Below the pieces are notes generated by a model, which saw only the letters and a list, made by a program, of their open reading frames with translations, had not been told where the DNA came from and did not search any database. The position numbers and the translations under genes were made by a program. DNA of 64,000 bases from Suicoccus acidiformans (GTDB lineage: Bacteria; Bacillota; Bacilli; Lactobacillales; Aerococcaceae): assembly GCF_003546865.1 (NCBI RefSeq), contig NZ_CP023434.1, positions 2,046,001-2,110,000 of the forward strand, read 5' to 3'. Below, one piece after another: positions 14,012 to 23,702 of the stretch (within the stretch, counting starts at the first letter, position 1; every line of letters starts with the position of its first letter).

Positions 14012-17000
14012 CTATCCATATAATTTATCGTTGATTGTGTCTACTATTTCATCGGTATAATCACCGAAAATTTGCTTCACCCGCTTATAGCCTCCTTGAT
14101 TGGCGAATACCCCTCGGTCATCGAAGGCAGCCTTTGCGTCTGGACCTAGTACAGGGCTCTTAATTAATTGCTTTTCAATCCGTTCTAACCATTTCAGTTG
14201 AACACTTGACCAATCGTGCATGGCATAAATTGATGCCATGGCTTCCTTAATCCGTGTTTGGTTATCCACTAATGGACTCCCGATAGCCGCTTGGCGTATA
14301 AAAGAGATGATATTGGCAATCACCACTTCATTCTTTTCTTTACGCCAGGCTTCTTGCAGCCCCTTCTCATCGAATTGGTGTTTCTTTAAGATGAGTTCAA
14401 CTTCTCGAAGCTCCTCGCGTGTTAAGTCAGCTGGTCGGTTAGCGGCAATATTTAGGGCAGGTATTATATTGATATTGTCCTTAATGAAACCTTCAAAGGA
14501 CTGTAAATAATCTTTCGGCTTCGTATTCCCTTCACCGAATCCACGCTCAACAGCCACTAATTGATCCTCTTCATCCGATATGATGATGTCCTTGCCACTA
14601 GGCCTGTAGACTGCAAGTGTTTCAATATGCTCTTGCTCTCCTGCTAAGGTGGCCTGATCCATCTCCTTTAGATCATGGAGCCAGCGATCGATTGAATACG
14701 TGTTATTCAATTCTCGAATCTCATCCAAGGCCTTGTCATCCAAACGTTGCTTTTTGCGTTGTAATTTACTTAACAGTTCTTTGCGGAGAAAGTTGAATTC
14801 TTCTTTGGTCTCTGCTTCAATCGCTTTTTGGAAGATATCTTCAATGGTATACTTAGGACTTCTTGCGACAGGTTTCATATCTGTGACGTCATAAAGCGTA
14901 TCATACAGCTGCACCGCATCGAAGATATTAAAGGCGTCTTTATCAATCTCAGGACAGAGTCGCGTCGCTCGGCCAAGCATCTGTTCGTAAAGAATTCTTG
15001 AACGTACCTTGCGAACAAAGACTAAATTGACAATTTCAGGCACATTAATTCCGGTTGTTAACAAGTCTACCGTGACCACGATATTCGGATAGACTTCATT
15101 CTTAAAGCGGCGAATATCTGCACTAGAATCGTGATTAGCACCCGTAATCTTCATAATCATATCCTCAGTCACATCATAGCCCCGACTAGAATAAGCTTCC
15201 CTTAGCAGGCGGACAAGCATGTCTGCATGATAATCTGTCGCGGCAAACACTAAGGTCTTGCCGGGTTCTGTTGGATCAATATAATCCACTAATGCCTCAC
15301 AAATCACACGATTAAAGGATTCATTAATAATTCGCTTATTGAAATGAGCCACATCGAAATGTAAATCATCTTCTAGTAAAGCTTTATCCATTTCAAATTC
15401 GTCTGGATTCCAAAGAGTAATTTGTTCATCTTTGTGTAGCGTAATGCCGGCACGGTTCAATTCCGTCTCGAACTTATAAGGTGGGTTATGGTCTACGAGG
15501 TAGCCATCGACGACAGCATCTGTATAAGAATAGCTATAAATCGGCATACCAAAGATATTCGTTGTATGTAAGGCGGGTGTGGCTGTCAATGCGAGCACAT
15601 CCGCATCAAAGTAATCGATGACCCGACGGTATTGACTAATATAGTCCTTCTCATCGTGATACTCTAATTGTTCTTCCGATAATTCTCGGTCCTCGTTATA
15701 GCCACGATGGGCCTCATCAACGATAATAAAGTCATAGGTTCCGATGGAAGGAATTTTCTCAGGGTTCTCTTGATTAAATAGACGTTGTACCATCCCTTGT
15801 ACGGTGGAAATTTGAATCTTAGTTGTATCATCAGGGAAGCGGTCTGTCACCTCTTTGACACCGTATATATCCGATAAGGATAGGTTGTCAACTTTGGTAT
15901 CTTTTAAATCATCTGCCGTTTGTTCCCCTAAGGACTTACGGTCTACGAGAAAAAGAATACGTCTTACGCGCTTCGTCTTAATGAGACGGTACATAATGGC
16001 TAAGGCTAACCGCGTCTTCCCTGTACCGGTTGCCATCGCAATTAACATACGTCGTTGATTATTTGCTAAAGCCTCCTCAACCGCTTGAATCGCTTCAATC
16101 TGATAATAACGACTAGCAAAGTCTGGATAAGCCTGGTCTGCTTCAAGGGCCTGCTCCGCTTCTTCAATATTCACCTCAAGCTTCTTGCGTAAGTCCTGCG
16201 GTGAATGCCACTGTTCAAGGGCATAAGACGGCACGTCATCTCGTCTTGTGTCCCAGAACCATATACCCGATTTCTCTTTGAGTTGTTCTAAATAGGGCCG
16301 GCCATTTGTTGAATAAACGAAGGGGACATGATAACCATTCCATTCCCCTTTAAATTCAAACGTCTCATGAGCCTCTACTTCTCTAGCGTAACGCTTGGCT
16401 TGTTGCAAATCACCTGCGATATCCTTGCCATAGGGCTTTGCTTCAATAATCCCAATTAATTCCAAGCCATCAAATAGAGCATAATCGGCAAAACCACTTC
16501 CACAAGGCCATTCTGCAATGGCCATTTGACGATTTTTGGCAGGCATGGTGTGATGTGTCTTGTAATTTAATTCATGCGTATTCGCTTCCCATCCGGCTGA
16601 GCGAAGTTGCTCATCAATGAGAATCCGCGTTTCAATTTCATTAGGAGGGCGCTTATCCGTGTATCGTCTTGACCGTTGACGTCTTTCTTTCTTGACCTGC
16701 TCATTTGCGTTGGCTTCATCATTCAAATTCAGTGCCATTTGTTGACTCAGAGCCTGTTCTTGCTCAAGTAATTGAGTCTCCAGTTCAGCAATTCGCTGAT
16801 CTCTTAGCACATCTTGATTCTCTGGTAATTGAAATTCTCGAGCTTCAAATCGATAATCTACATACACTTCCATAAACCAATTCGACAAGTAATGCGTTAA
16901 CCGAAGTAAGTCCATCGCTTCGGAAGTCTCGACATCTCCATCATGCACACCCCGGTTCCCCGTCTTACGAATAGTATGCAGAACGTTCTCAATATCCCCA

Positions 17001-17227
17001 TCTAATACATAATTTTTTCTTAGCTCGTTTAATTTATCTAATTGATTAGCCCGTTGATCAATGTAAATTGCCTCTAAAGAACATATAACATCCACCATCT
17101 TCTCAGAGAATTGCCGCATCTTGAAGACGGCAGTATTCGGATCACTATAGACATTCCTTTCAGCAGCTTGACCCAGATTTTCAAACAAGCGGTATGCTTC
17201 AGGAAATATATTAAAATTTGAAGCCAT
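14012..17227 (-). CDS. hsdR: Type I restriction endonuclease motor subunit
   Basis: A 1071-residue HsdR, full length for EcoKI-type enzymes. The N-terminal 130 residues are a DUF4145-like helical region. The HSDR_N nuclease domain follows (EIETRILIDEQLRSAGWEAN, then GIIEAKPYGKD with the E-x-K pair). The SF2 helicase motor has Walker A MATGTGKTRLALA, the DEAH box and later motifs (VTVDLLTTGINVPEI, QMLGRATRLC). It translocates and cuts DNA that lacks the HsdM/HsdS methylation. It starts the operon hsdR-hsdM-hsdS, with AGAGAGGAG before the start and 15 bases to hsdM. An intact HsdR next to a broken HsdM is safe only because HsdR needs the M2S core to act. Confidence 0.93.
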   Translation of the reverse strand: MASNFNIFPEAYRLFENLGQAAERNVYSDPNTAVFKMRQFSEKMVDVICSLEAIYIDQRANQLDKLNELRKNYVLDGDIENVLHTIRKTGNRGVHDGDVETSEAMDLLRLTHYLSNWFMEVYVDYRFEAREFQLPENQDVLRDQRIAELETQLLEQEQALSQQMALNLNDEANANEQVKKERRQRSRRYTDKRPPNEIETRILIDEQLRSAGWEANTHELNYKTHHTMPAKNRQMAIAEWPCGSGFADYALFDGLELIGIIEAKPYGKDIAGDLQQAKRYAREVEAHETFEFKGEWNGYHVPFVYSTNGRPYLEQLKEKSGIWFWDTRRDDVPSYALEQWHSPQDLRKKLEVNIEEAEQALEADQAYPDFASRYYQIEAIQAVEEALANNQRRMLIAMATGTGKTRLALAIMYRLIKTKRVRRILFLVDRKSLGEQTADDLKDTKVDNLSLSDIYGVKEVTDRFPDDTTKIQISTVQGMVQRLFNQENPEKIPSIGTYDFIIVDEAHRGYNEDRELSEEQLEYHDEKDYISQYRRVIDYFDADVLALTATPALHTTNIFGMPIYSYSYTDAVVDGYLVDHNPPYKFETELNRAGITLHKDEQITLWNPDEFEMDKALLEDDLHFDVAHFNKRIINESFNRVICEALVDYIDPTEPGKTLVFAATDYHADMLVRLLREAYSSRGYDVTEDMIMKITGANHDSSADIRRFKNEVYPNIVVTVDLLTTGINVPEIVNLVFVRKVRSRILYEQMLGRATRLCPEIDKDAFNIFDAVQLYDTLYDVTDMKPVARSPKYTIEDIFQKAIEAETKEEFNFLRKELLSKLQRKKQRLDDKALDEIRELNNTYSIDRWLHDLKEMDQATLAGEQEHIETLAVYRPSGKDIIISDEEDQLVAVERGFGEGNTKPKDYLQSFEGFIKDNINIIPALNIAANRPADLTREELREVELILKKHQFDEKGLQEAWRKEKNEVVIANIISFIRQAAIGSPLVDNQTRIKEAMASIYAMHDWSSVQLKWLERIEKQLIKSPVLGPDAKAAFDDRGVFANQGGYKRVKQIFGDYTDEIVDTINDKLYG

Positions 17228-17460
17228 ACTAAACTCCTCTCTTTGTTCTCTGATGATTATTACAGAAAGTTTTGTTAATTTTGAAATCTAATCGATTGCT
17301 AATGCATCTCTTCCTATAATTATAACAAAATAAGAGCCTTAGAACTATATGATGGATGCCGATTATAACGAAAGAGCTTAACGATAATTATGCTTCAAGA
17401 TATTCAGTAATGTTACACAAAACTCCGATGTCATTAAATTGCTGAAATATAGAGAGGTAA

Positions 17461-17625
17461 ATGCTCTATAAACACAAAAATTCCTTTATTATGGACTTGG
17501 AGGACTTATCCAAGATAAAGGATGTTCATATGGATAAGTATAAAACAAAAAGTGGGTCTCTAAACACTGTTGAATCGTTCGGAAACCTTGTTAAGCAATT
17601 CTCATTTAACTTTCCCAATCGATAA
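17461..17625 (+). CDS. Possible 54-residue small protein of unknown function
   Basis: An open frame starting MLYKHKNSFIMDLEDLSK, with AGAGAGG four bases upstream of the ATG, lies between hsdR and the rhuM remnant. It is charged, lacks a membrane segment and matches no family I know. It overlaps a repeated degenerate segment at its 3' end, so it may be a chance frame. Confidence 0.25.
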   Translation: MLYKHKNSFIMDLEDLSKIKDVHMDKYKTKSGSLNTVESFGNLVKQFSFNFPNR

Positions 17626-17733
17626 CACGCACTCAGCTGCCTTTCATATCACGTGCTGTATCCCTACTTCGGTGTCACTCCATGACCTACAATATGGCCG
17701 TTCCTTGGAAGTTCCGTGCATGGGCGAATTTAA
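17620..17733 (-). repeat. Degenerate repeat downstream of rhuM (related to 36955-37130)
   Basis: Blocks such as CATGACCTACAA(T/C)ATGG, TGTATCCCT and CCTTTCATATCACGTGCTGT (CCTTTCGCATCACGTACTGT in the other copy) recur near 36970-37060 in the same orientation. The coding source of the repeat is not recognised. It appears to be a shared remnant of an integrated element. Confidence 0.5.
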
Positions 17734-18273
17734 TTACCTCTCTTCGTCACACTGTTCCCTAACAAGTAAAGATACCGCTTCAATATTTTTCACGTACAAA
17801 GTGTGAATAAAGTCGAGTGTACGTCGAATTTCACGAATTCGCTCCAGTAATTCTTCAAAATAATCTTGACCGAAAGCTTGCCCATTCTTTAGAAATTCGT
17901 CGTTCAAGACAAAGGCCTTAGTAATAAATTCTTTCAAAGTTTTGATCGCTCACTGCCGAAAGCGAGTTGCCTGCTTGGAATTAACTCGGTAGCCAACCAC
18001 AATTATGGCATCTAGGTTATAGAAGTCAACAGCTCGCTTGACTTGTCGCTGACCTTCTAAACGAACTATTTCCATTTTGGAAACAGTTGAACTTAAATCT
18101 AATTCGTCCTCAGCATAAATATTTCTAAGATGTTTGGAAATTGCGGGTACTCCGACTTCAAATAAGTTGGCCATCATCTTCTGATTCATCCAGAAGGTTT
18201 CGTCTTTATAGTAAACATCAACGTATATATTCTTCATTGCAGTTTCATAAAGCAGAATGGGTAATAGTTCCAA
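17734..18273 (-). pseudogene. RhuM-family protein gene with in-frame stop
   Basis: The N-terminal half (YVDVYYKDETFWMNQKMMAN, KHLRNIYAEDELD, DFYNLDAIIVVGYRVNSKQA) and the following LKEFITKAFVLNDEFLKNGQ / DYFEELLERIREIR are the RhuM (virulence, Fic/DOC-associated) family signature. They are in one frame but separated by a TGA at 17952-17950, where the family has Trp (FR.WA.K.L). After EIRR the sequence diverges from the family, so the C-terminus is also truncated. RhuM proteins are common in islands and their function is uncertain. Confidence 0.75.
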
Positions 18274-18364
18274 ATCTAAATTCTCTCTTCCAATACAGGT
18301 TTTTGATTAATAACTGAAGTATAAAACTATTTAGAATTATATTGAGACTGTTTTTAGAATTATA

Positions 18365-18650
18365 TTACACTTTTGTGCGCTGAACTTCACTATTTCGTCG
18401 GAGAACATTGCTCCGTCTTGCCTTTGCTTCTTGAACAGCCAACATTAATCCATTGGCATCATCACTCGAATCAAGTCCATTCTTATCAGAAATCACTCCG
18501 AACCCTTCCTGACGAATATCACGATATGCTGCTAAAAATCCCAATAGTATCTCTGCCTAATCGACTGACAGTATTGGTCATAACAACATCCAATAAATGA
18601 ATCTGACGATCTTCAATCAACCAGTTTAATTCTAAACGATTGGTTCCATC
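18365..18650 (-). pseudogene. Serine recombinase (resolvase) N-terminal remnant
   Basis: On the minus strand, NRLELNWLIEDRQIHLLDVV then TVSRLGRDTIGIF matches the resolvase catalytic-domain segment ('SRLGRD'). A frameshift leads to AYRDIRQEGFGVISDKNGLD and a late ARRSN-type motif. The catalytic serine region and the C-terminal DNA-binding part are missing. The remnant probably belongs to an old integrative element. Confidence 0.6.
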
Positions 18651-18716
18651 TTAGCAGAGTGAATCTCAACATACATATCTACAATTCTAAAGCATGAAAC
18701 ACGACTAACCTTACGT

Positions 18717-19900
18717 TTAAGACCAGATTTTTGGTTGAATAAACTGGCATTCAAAGCCAGCTACACCTAGTTGTAAATCCTCTGCCCAATCGGGTGGTTG
18801 ACTCATGATGGCCGAGATTTCTTCCACACTCGACTCTCCTTCTGGGACTTCTAAGACAATCTCATCATGGACGTGCATAACGATTCGGTAATCTTTTAAG
18901 CGATACATGGTTTCTGCCAGGATGTCTCGAGCAATCGCTTGGGTAATATTCTCAACCAGCTTAGTCCATAGGTTTCGATGAAATGCCACTTGTTGCCAGT
19001 GCCGATTCCTTCAAAATGAATGGACTCCCCGCCCAAACGATTTGCACCCATGCAAGGCTTACAATAGGCTAGCCTTCGACCTGACGGGAGTTGGATAAAG
19101 AGAATCCCAGACTCATAAGTAAAGCGAAGGCCATGCGTCTCAGTGAGCATACAACCTTTAATCGTGTCTTTCGCACAGCAATCAACTGACCACCAAAAGT
19201 CCACAATATTAGGACTGGCTTGTCGCCAATCATCCACAATGCCTTGAAGTTCATCTTCTTCCAGGCCCATTTCTAAAGCACCCATGGCTTTTAGGGCCCC
19301 TACAGAACCCCCGTAACCACATGCCAGCTCGGTCACCTTGCCTTTTTGCCTTAAATGGCTGTTCACTTCATGCTTTTCAACGGGAACGCCAAACATCTGT
19401 GACGCTGACTCGCAATAAATATCCTTACCAGCTTTAAAAGCTTGAAGCCGCCAGCGTTCATTCGATAGCCAGGCTAGAACTCGTGCTTCAATGGATGAAA
19501 AGTCGTCAACTATAAAACGGTGACCTTCTTTAGGGACAAAGGCGGTTCGAATCAGCTCAGACAAGTCATTGGATGTAGAATCAAATAAACTTTCCAAAGC
19601 GACTTCATCTTCTGCTTTAACTAACGCTCTAGCTTCTTCAAGATTGATTAAGTAATTTCTAGGCAGGTTTTGAACTTGAATCAAGCGACCTGCATAGCGC
19701 CCTGTTCGGTTGGCCCCATAAAATAGAATCAGCCCTCTAGCTCTGTTTTGAGCTCCCATCACATGCTTCATGGCAGCATATTTTTTTACGCTGGATTTGG
19801 ATAATTCCTGACGCAGTTCCAGAACTCGTTTGACCTCTCCCGAAGCTGTTGTTAGAGCTTCTTGAATCATCTTCTGAGCTAAGGAGTCAATCGAACAGCC
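18717..19900 (-). pseudogene. Phage-type family A DNA polymerase, truncated and frameshifted
   Basis: The polymerase domain is recognisable: LILFYGANRTGRYAGRLIQVQNLPR, FIVDDFSSIEARVLAWLS (motif A), the YGGSVGALKAMG finger region (motif B area) and MHVHDEIVLEVPEG (motif C, HDE). The N-terminal exonuclease part is absent, with a stop near 19910. A frameshift near 18990 separates motif C from the rest. This short polymerase type is typical of phages and integrative elements rather than chromosomal polA. Confidence 0.8.
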
Positions 19901-19975
19901 CTTCTCGTTTAACTAGTCCTTGCTCGTCGTGTGAGACTGCATCTAAAACTCACTTGCCTTCGTTAGGTTAGTGCA

Positions 19976-20005
19976 TAAAAAAGCCCCGAGATTTCTCTCG
20001 AGGCT
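19976..20005 (-). terminator. Terminator of the CPBP protease gene
   Basis: AGCCTCGAGAG pairs with a CTCGGGGCT-type arm, and the minus strand continues with TTTTTT. It lies about 100 bases beyond the CPBP stop. Confidence 0.75.
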
Positions 20006-20100
20006 AGATTAATTATTCCTTTGCTATTTTAACTATAGTAAAGTAGATACTAGCAAGACGGAATACAAATTCTTATATAACAATCTATCTTCTACATAAC

Positions 20101-20826
20101 TTATCCATCAATACGGAATTGATTTTTCTTTTTAATCAATTTTATAACGATTATCAAAGTAATAAGTAGCTCCGCAGCATATGTTCCCACAAGGGCAATG
20201 GGCATAAATGACAGTGTTTCCAAACTTCCGCTCAAAATTATATAGTCCCAAAGCGAATGGAATATCACGGGGAATATTGGTTTTTTTGTTTCCAAGTACA
20301 TTGCACCTAAGAACATACCCATCACAAAAGTAGATCCCAGCTGACTTATTACTTCTGATACAGACAAGCCTCCTATAAGGTTTAAAACATGCAACAAGCA
20401 GAATAGAAGTGATGATAAGACCAGCGCTAAAACAGGATGCATCTTTCTCACCATTGAGCCAAGTAGAATGACACGGTACATACCTTCTTCTGCAATTCCA
20501 ATTAATGCCGTATCAATTACCAAGATGAGAAACGTCAGAGTAGGGCTAAATCCTGTTATCATTGAGTATATGCCAAACCCAACAACCGGTACAAATAAAA
20601 TCATCGACGGTATGTAACTCGCTTTGCTCTTGTTTGATAGAGTTAGTTCAGATTTATGTTTCAATCCATGGTATAAGGCCAATATAGCTAACAATGTCAT
20701 GAACACGAGAAACTTTCTGCTAAAATTATCAGAAGTATATGGTGTATTCCAAAAATAATTACAAACAAATAAACCAATCGCCATGATGGTATTATAGAGC
20801 AATAAAACAATATAATGCTTTTTCAT
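20101..20826 (-). CDS. CPBP-family intramembrane glutamic endopeptidase
   Basis: An integral membrane protein of about 241 residues with six to seven hydrophobic segments. The catalytic motifs of the CPBP/Rce1 family are present: EEGMYRVILLG (EExxxR), LLHVLN (His) and IFHSLWD (second His motif). In Firmicutes such proteases often serve bacteriocin self-immunity or peptide processing. The start MKKHYIVLLLY is preferred because AAAGGAAAATATTT precedes it. The gene lies 140 bases downstream of a MerR regulator on the same strand and may be its target. Confidence 0.85.
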   Translation of the reverse strand: MKKHYIVLLLYNTIMAIGLFVCNYFWNTPYTSDNFSRKFLVFMTLLAILALYHGLKHKSELTLSNKSKASYIPSMILFVPVVGFGIYSMITGFSPTLTFLILVIDTALIGIAEEGMYRVILLGSMVRKMHPVLALVLSSLLFCLLHVLNLIGGLSVSEVISQLGSTFVMGMFLGAMYLETKKPIFPVIFHSLWDYIILSGSLETLSFMPIALVGTYAAELLITLIIVIKLIKKKNQFRIDG

Positions 20827-20966
20827 AAATATTTTCCTTTCTTGCGTAAAGTATATCATATTTTTTACGCTGGAGACACCCATAGCAAAGATTTTTATTC
20901 TAGACTCTAATCGTATCCAAAAACTAGAGTGCTCCTTTTCAGCAACCTCGAACGGTGCCTTTTAAG

Positions 20967-21815
20967 TTATTTATTGAGTTCTATATATTCATCATTTGCT
21001 ACTAGTAATTTCTGGTAATACTCATCATAGCTCTTGCTAAACTTTCTGATAAGAGGAATAGCTGTTTCATAGTATTTGTTATCTAGCATATATTTATTCA
21101 ACTTAGCTTGAATGATTTTCATCGGGCTATTTTGATATTCATCACTATTTTTATAATCTTGATACTGAGAAATGATGTCCTTATTTTCTTCTATCCATTT
21201 TTCAGAATTCTCTATAGCCTTAATTTTTGCTTCATTAACTTCTTTTAATGTCTTCATATCATAAGTAGAGCTAACTTCTTCTATATACTCTTGCTCTTCT
21301 TTACTCAGTGTAAATGAAGGTAAACTATCTAAATATGCTACAAACTCCTTATATGCAACTTTCCCCTCTTTATCCAGTGTTTCATTAAAAAATGGTTGAT
21401 AAGCAGAAAATATTAGCTGTCCAAAATATCCAGGAAAGGCATTTTCTAATTTTTCGTAAATGCTTTCTTCTCTTTCTATCAAAGATATTTTACTCTCAAT
21501 TATATTCTGATTTTCTTTCTTAACTATCAGTTCAATAACTTCTTTTCTCTTTTGTTCAATTTCTAACTGATGCTCTTTTCTTCTAAGAATAGAAGATAGT
21601 GAGCTGCCCTTTGATGATAAACATTCTTTAATCTCAGATATACTTAGACCTATTTTTCTAAACAAAGATATTTTATTTAGAATTTCTAAATCTTTATCAC
21701 TATAATCTCGATAGCCATTTTCTGACTTTAAAGGCTTAATCAAACCTTTATCTTCATAATACTCGATCGCTTTTCTAGTTAAACCGGTTTTTTCTTGAAT
21801 TTCATTTCTAAGCAT
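20967..21815 (-). CDS. MerR-family transcriptional regulator with long effector domain
   Basis: A 282-residue protein. The N-terminal MerR helix-turn-helix (EKTGLTRKAIEYYEDKGLIKP, then NGYRDYSDKDLEILNKI) is followed by a coiled-coil dimer helix (about 85-115) and a long helical C-terminal domain of about 165 residues, larger than metal-sensing MerR proteins and closer to TipA/drug-type members. It likely senses an organic ligand and twists its target promoter. Its own promoter has the 19-bp spacer typical of MerR control. The CPBP gene is the nearest co-directional target. Confidence 0.88.
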   Translation of the reverse strand: MLRNEIQEKTGLTRKAIEYYEDKGLIKPLKSENGYRDYSDKDLEILNKISLFRKIGLSISEIKECLSSKGSSLSSILRRKEHQLEIEQKRKEVIELIVKKENQNIIESKISLIEREESIYEKLENAFPGYFGQLIFSAYQPFFNETLDKEGKVAYKEFVAYLDSLPSFTLSKEEQEYIEEVSSTYDMKTLKEVNEAKIKAIENSEKWIEENKDIISQYQDYKNSDEYQNSPMKIIQAKLNKYMLDNKYYETAIPLIRKFSKSYDEYYQKLLVANDEYIELNK

Positions 21816-21837
21816 GGTCTAACACCTCCTTGATTAA

Positions 21838-21868
21838 AGGATACTCCAGCCCCTAACGGACAGGTCAA
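21838..21868 (-). promoter_or_regulatory. MerR-type promoter with 19-bp spacer
   Basis: On the minus strand TTGACC (21868-21863) and TATCCT (21843-21838) are separated by 19 bases containing the imperfect dyad CTGTCCGTTAGGGGCTGGAG. Over-long spacers with a central dyad are the hallmark of MerR-regulated promoters. Confidence 0.7.
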
Positions 21869-21934
21869 GACTTAGATTAATATTTTTCTCCTTCATACGG
21901 TACAGTAACTTTCCTTCTACATCAAATCCACATA

Positions 21935-22061
21935 TTTTAGGTGGGTGATATGCTCCCCCTAAAGTAGACACTTAAAAAAGTAAATCTACTTATATAGTGA
22001 CCCCAAAAAGTTAGACAATATTTTAGAGAGAGTTGACCTTTATAGGCTGCTCTCTTTTTTA
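21935..22061. mobile_element. IS3-family terminal remnants
   Basis: CCCCCTAAAGTAGACACTTAA near 21956 and GTGACCCCAAAAAGTTAGAC near 21997 resemble IS3/IS150-group ends. No transposase remains. The ISL3 copy follows directly. Confidence 0.45.
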
Positions 22062-23434
22062 GGCTCTTTGTCAAATAGGGTTGATGAGTAAATTTAAGGT
22101 CAAGCGACTAAATTTGTTGCTTGATCTTTCTCTTTGTTCTTCGGTTCATAAAGTCGGCACATGAGTAATATTCTGTCTCTAAAATGACTGAAGTTTCTGT
22201 AACCATAACCATTGCGTTTGAGTAGTTTAATCTTATTATTAATCCCTTCGATAGGACCATTACTAAGGCCTGCATGTGTGAGTGTGTTGTGGATATATTC
22301 CCCATACTTTCTGAACGTCCTTAATACACGCCTTAAGCCTTTTGAAAGTGTCATGGACCGGCTTTGTGCCAAAATCTCTTGATATCGTTGCCAGTTCCTA
22401 TCCCTTAAGGCATCGCCCAATTGATGCACCATTTGATAGGTATCCTTCAAGACGTCGTCGTGCTGAATGAGATAGTCCACAATGCTACGAGTATTGGTTA
22501 ACCAATCAAACAGTGGGAAGCGATGGTATTCAGTAGACATTAAGTCGCTTTTTGGTTTGAGTATTAATTTCCAATAACGCTTAAGTTTATTATAGAGTCT
22601 TGAATCTTTATAACGAACCTCGTTCATGTAACGAATTCGTGTCCGATCTAATTCGCGATTTAAGGCTTGAATTAAATGGAACGGATCAAGAATAATCTTT
22701 GCATTTGGAAACCATCGCTTTGCCAGGTGCATGTATGGTTCGTACATATCTATCGTAATGGTTTGAACTTGGTAACGTGCTTGGCGACTAAACCTTGAGA
22801 AATAAGCACTGAGTGAGTGTGTTTTTCTGTCTTCGACCACATCTACGATTTTATGTGACAGTGTATCACAACAGATGAAGCTCATCGCTGCTTTAACCGA
22901 CTTAACGCTTTCAAATTCATCAAAGGATAGATGCTCAGGCAACTGTTCAGTGGACCGTATTCGAATAGCTCGAGCGGTTTCATGAATCACCCGTCGGACT
23001 GTATTCGGTGATACAAAGGTATCTTTGGCGATATCTGTTTCACAAGTGACTCTTGTGGCGCGGTCCATAATCTGTTGTTTGACTTGATTCGTAATATAGC
23101 AGTCAGGATTAACGATGGATGTCTTCGCTGTAAATGACCGCCCACAGGCTTTGCATAAAAAGCGTTGCTTAGCTAGGATTAAGTAAGCAGGTAAGCCTGA
23201 TTTGGCTGTTAATGTCAGACGAGAGGAGCGTTTTCCATTACTGACAATGACATAATCATTATTGGCAATGCCACAATGTTTTTGTCTTTTAATTGGAAGA
23301 TTTTTTCGATAAAATGATTCATACGTAGATGTTCTCCTTTATTATTGGGTCAACTTTAATATTAAAGAACATCTGCGTTTTTTGCACTTAAAAACGGTCG
23401 AGAAATTTCCATCAACCGTATTTATTTTAGAACC
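22062..23434 (-). mobile_element. ISL3-family element, copy 1, internally deleted
   Basis: The left end GGCTCTTTGTCAAATAGGGT and the right end (read outward GGTTCT..AATACGGTTGATG) are the same as those of the intact copy at 49353-50825. The copy is 1373 bp against 1473 bp, the difference being one 100-bp deletion between CAATG repeats. No 8-bp target duplication is found at its flanks (left CTTTTTTA, right ATAGAGTT), so neighbouring DNA was rearranged after insertion. Confidence 0.9.
22100..23322 (-). pseudogene. ISL3-family transposase, 5' part frameshifted by a 100-bp deletion
   Basis: Residues from MDRATRVTCETDIAKDTFV onward match the intact transposase at 49391-50713 almost perfectly, including the DDE core (ITIDMYEPYMHLAKRWFPNA, DPFHLIQALNRELD) and NGPIEGINNKIK. 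The first 118 residues, including the CxxC zinc finger that binds the IS ends, are disrupted: the deletion removes part of the finger and changes frame. The internal ATG at 23068 could give a 322-residue protein lacking end binding, possibly a trans-acting inhibitor. Confidence 0.88.
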
Positions 23435-23702
23435 ATAGAGTTTAATAAAAGCTTCACAAGCTAATGCCAGCCTCAAACTGCCATTCTTTGGCAGTTTTTT
23501 ATATTGGCTTCTTTTGGCATCGGAACAAGCTTCTTTAGAGGGGTCTGATTTGTGAAGAATTGTGCTAACTATCCAAAAAAGGACCCCATTTTTGTTTAGC
23601 GGGTCCATAGAAAGCCCTTTCAAAGTCTGAGATAATAGGTATGGAAAAATTGAGAATGTCATGATGCGTCACTGAGAACTGACTGAGGAGGCAGATTATT
23701 TT
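23435..23702. other. Gap with a hairpin, no gene
   Basis: AACTGCCA-TTCT-TTGGCAGTT followed by TTTTT near 23468-23490 forms a bidirectional terminator. A broken minus-strand frame here does not match a family I can name. The last 25 bases carry the TGAGGAGGC ribosome site of the next gene. Confidence 0.45.
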
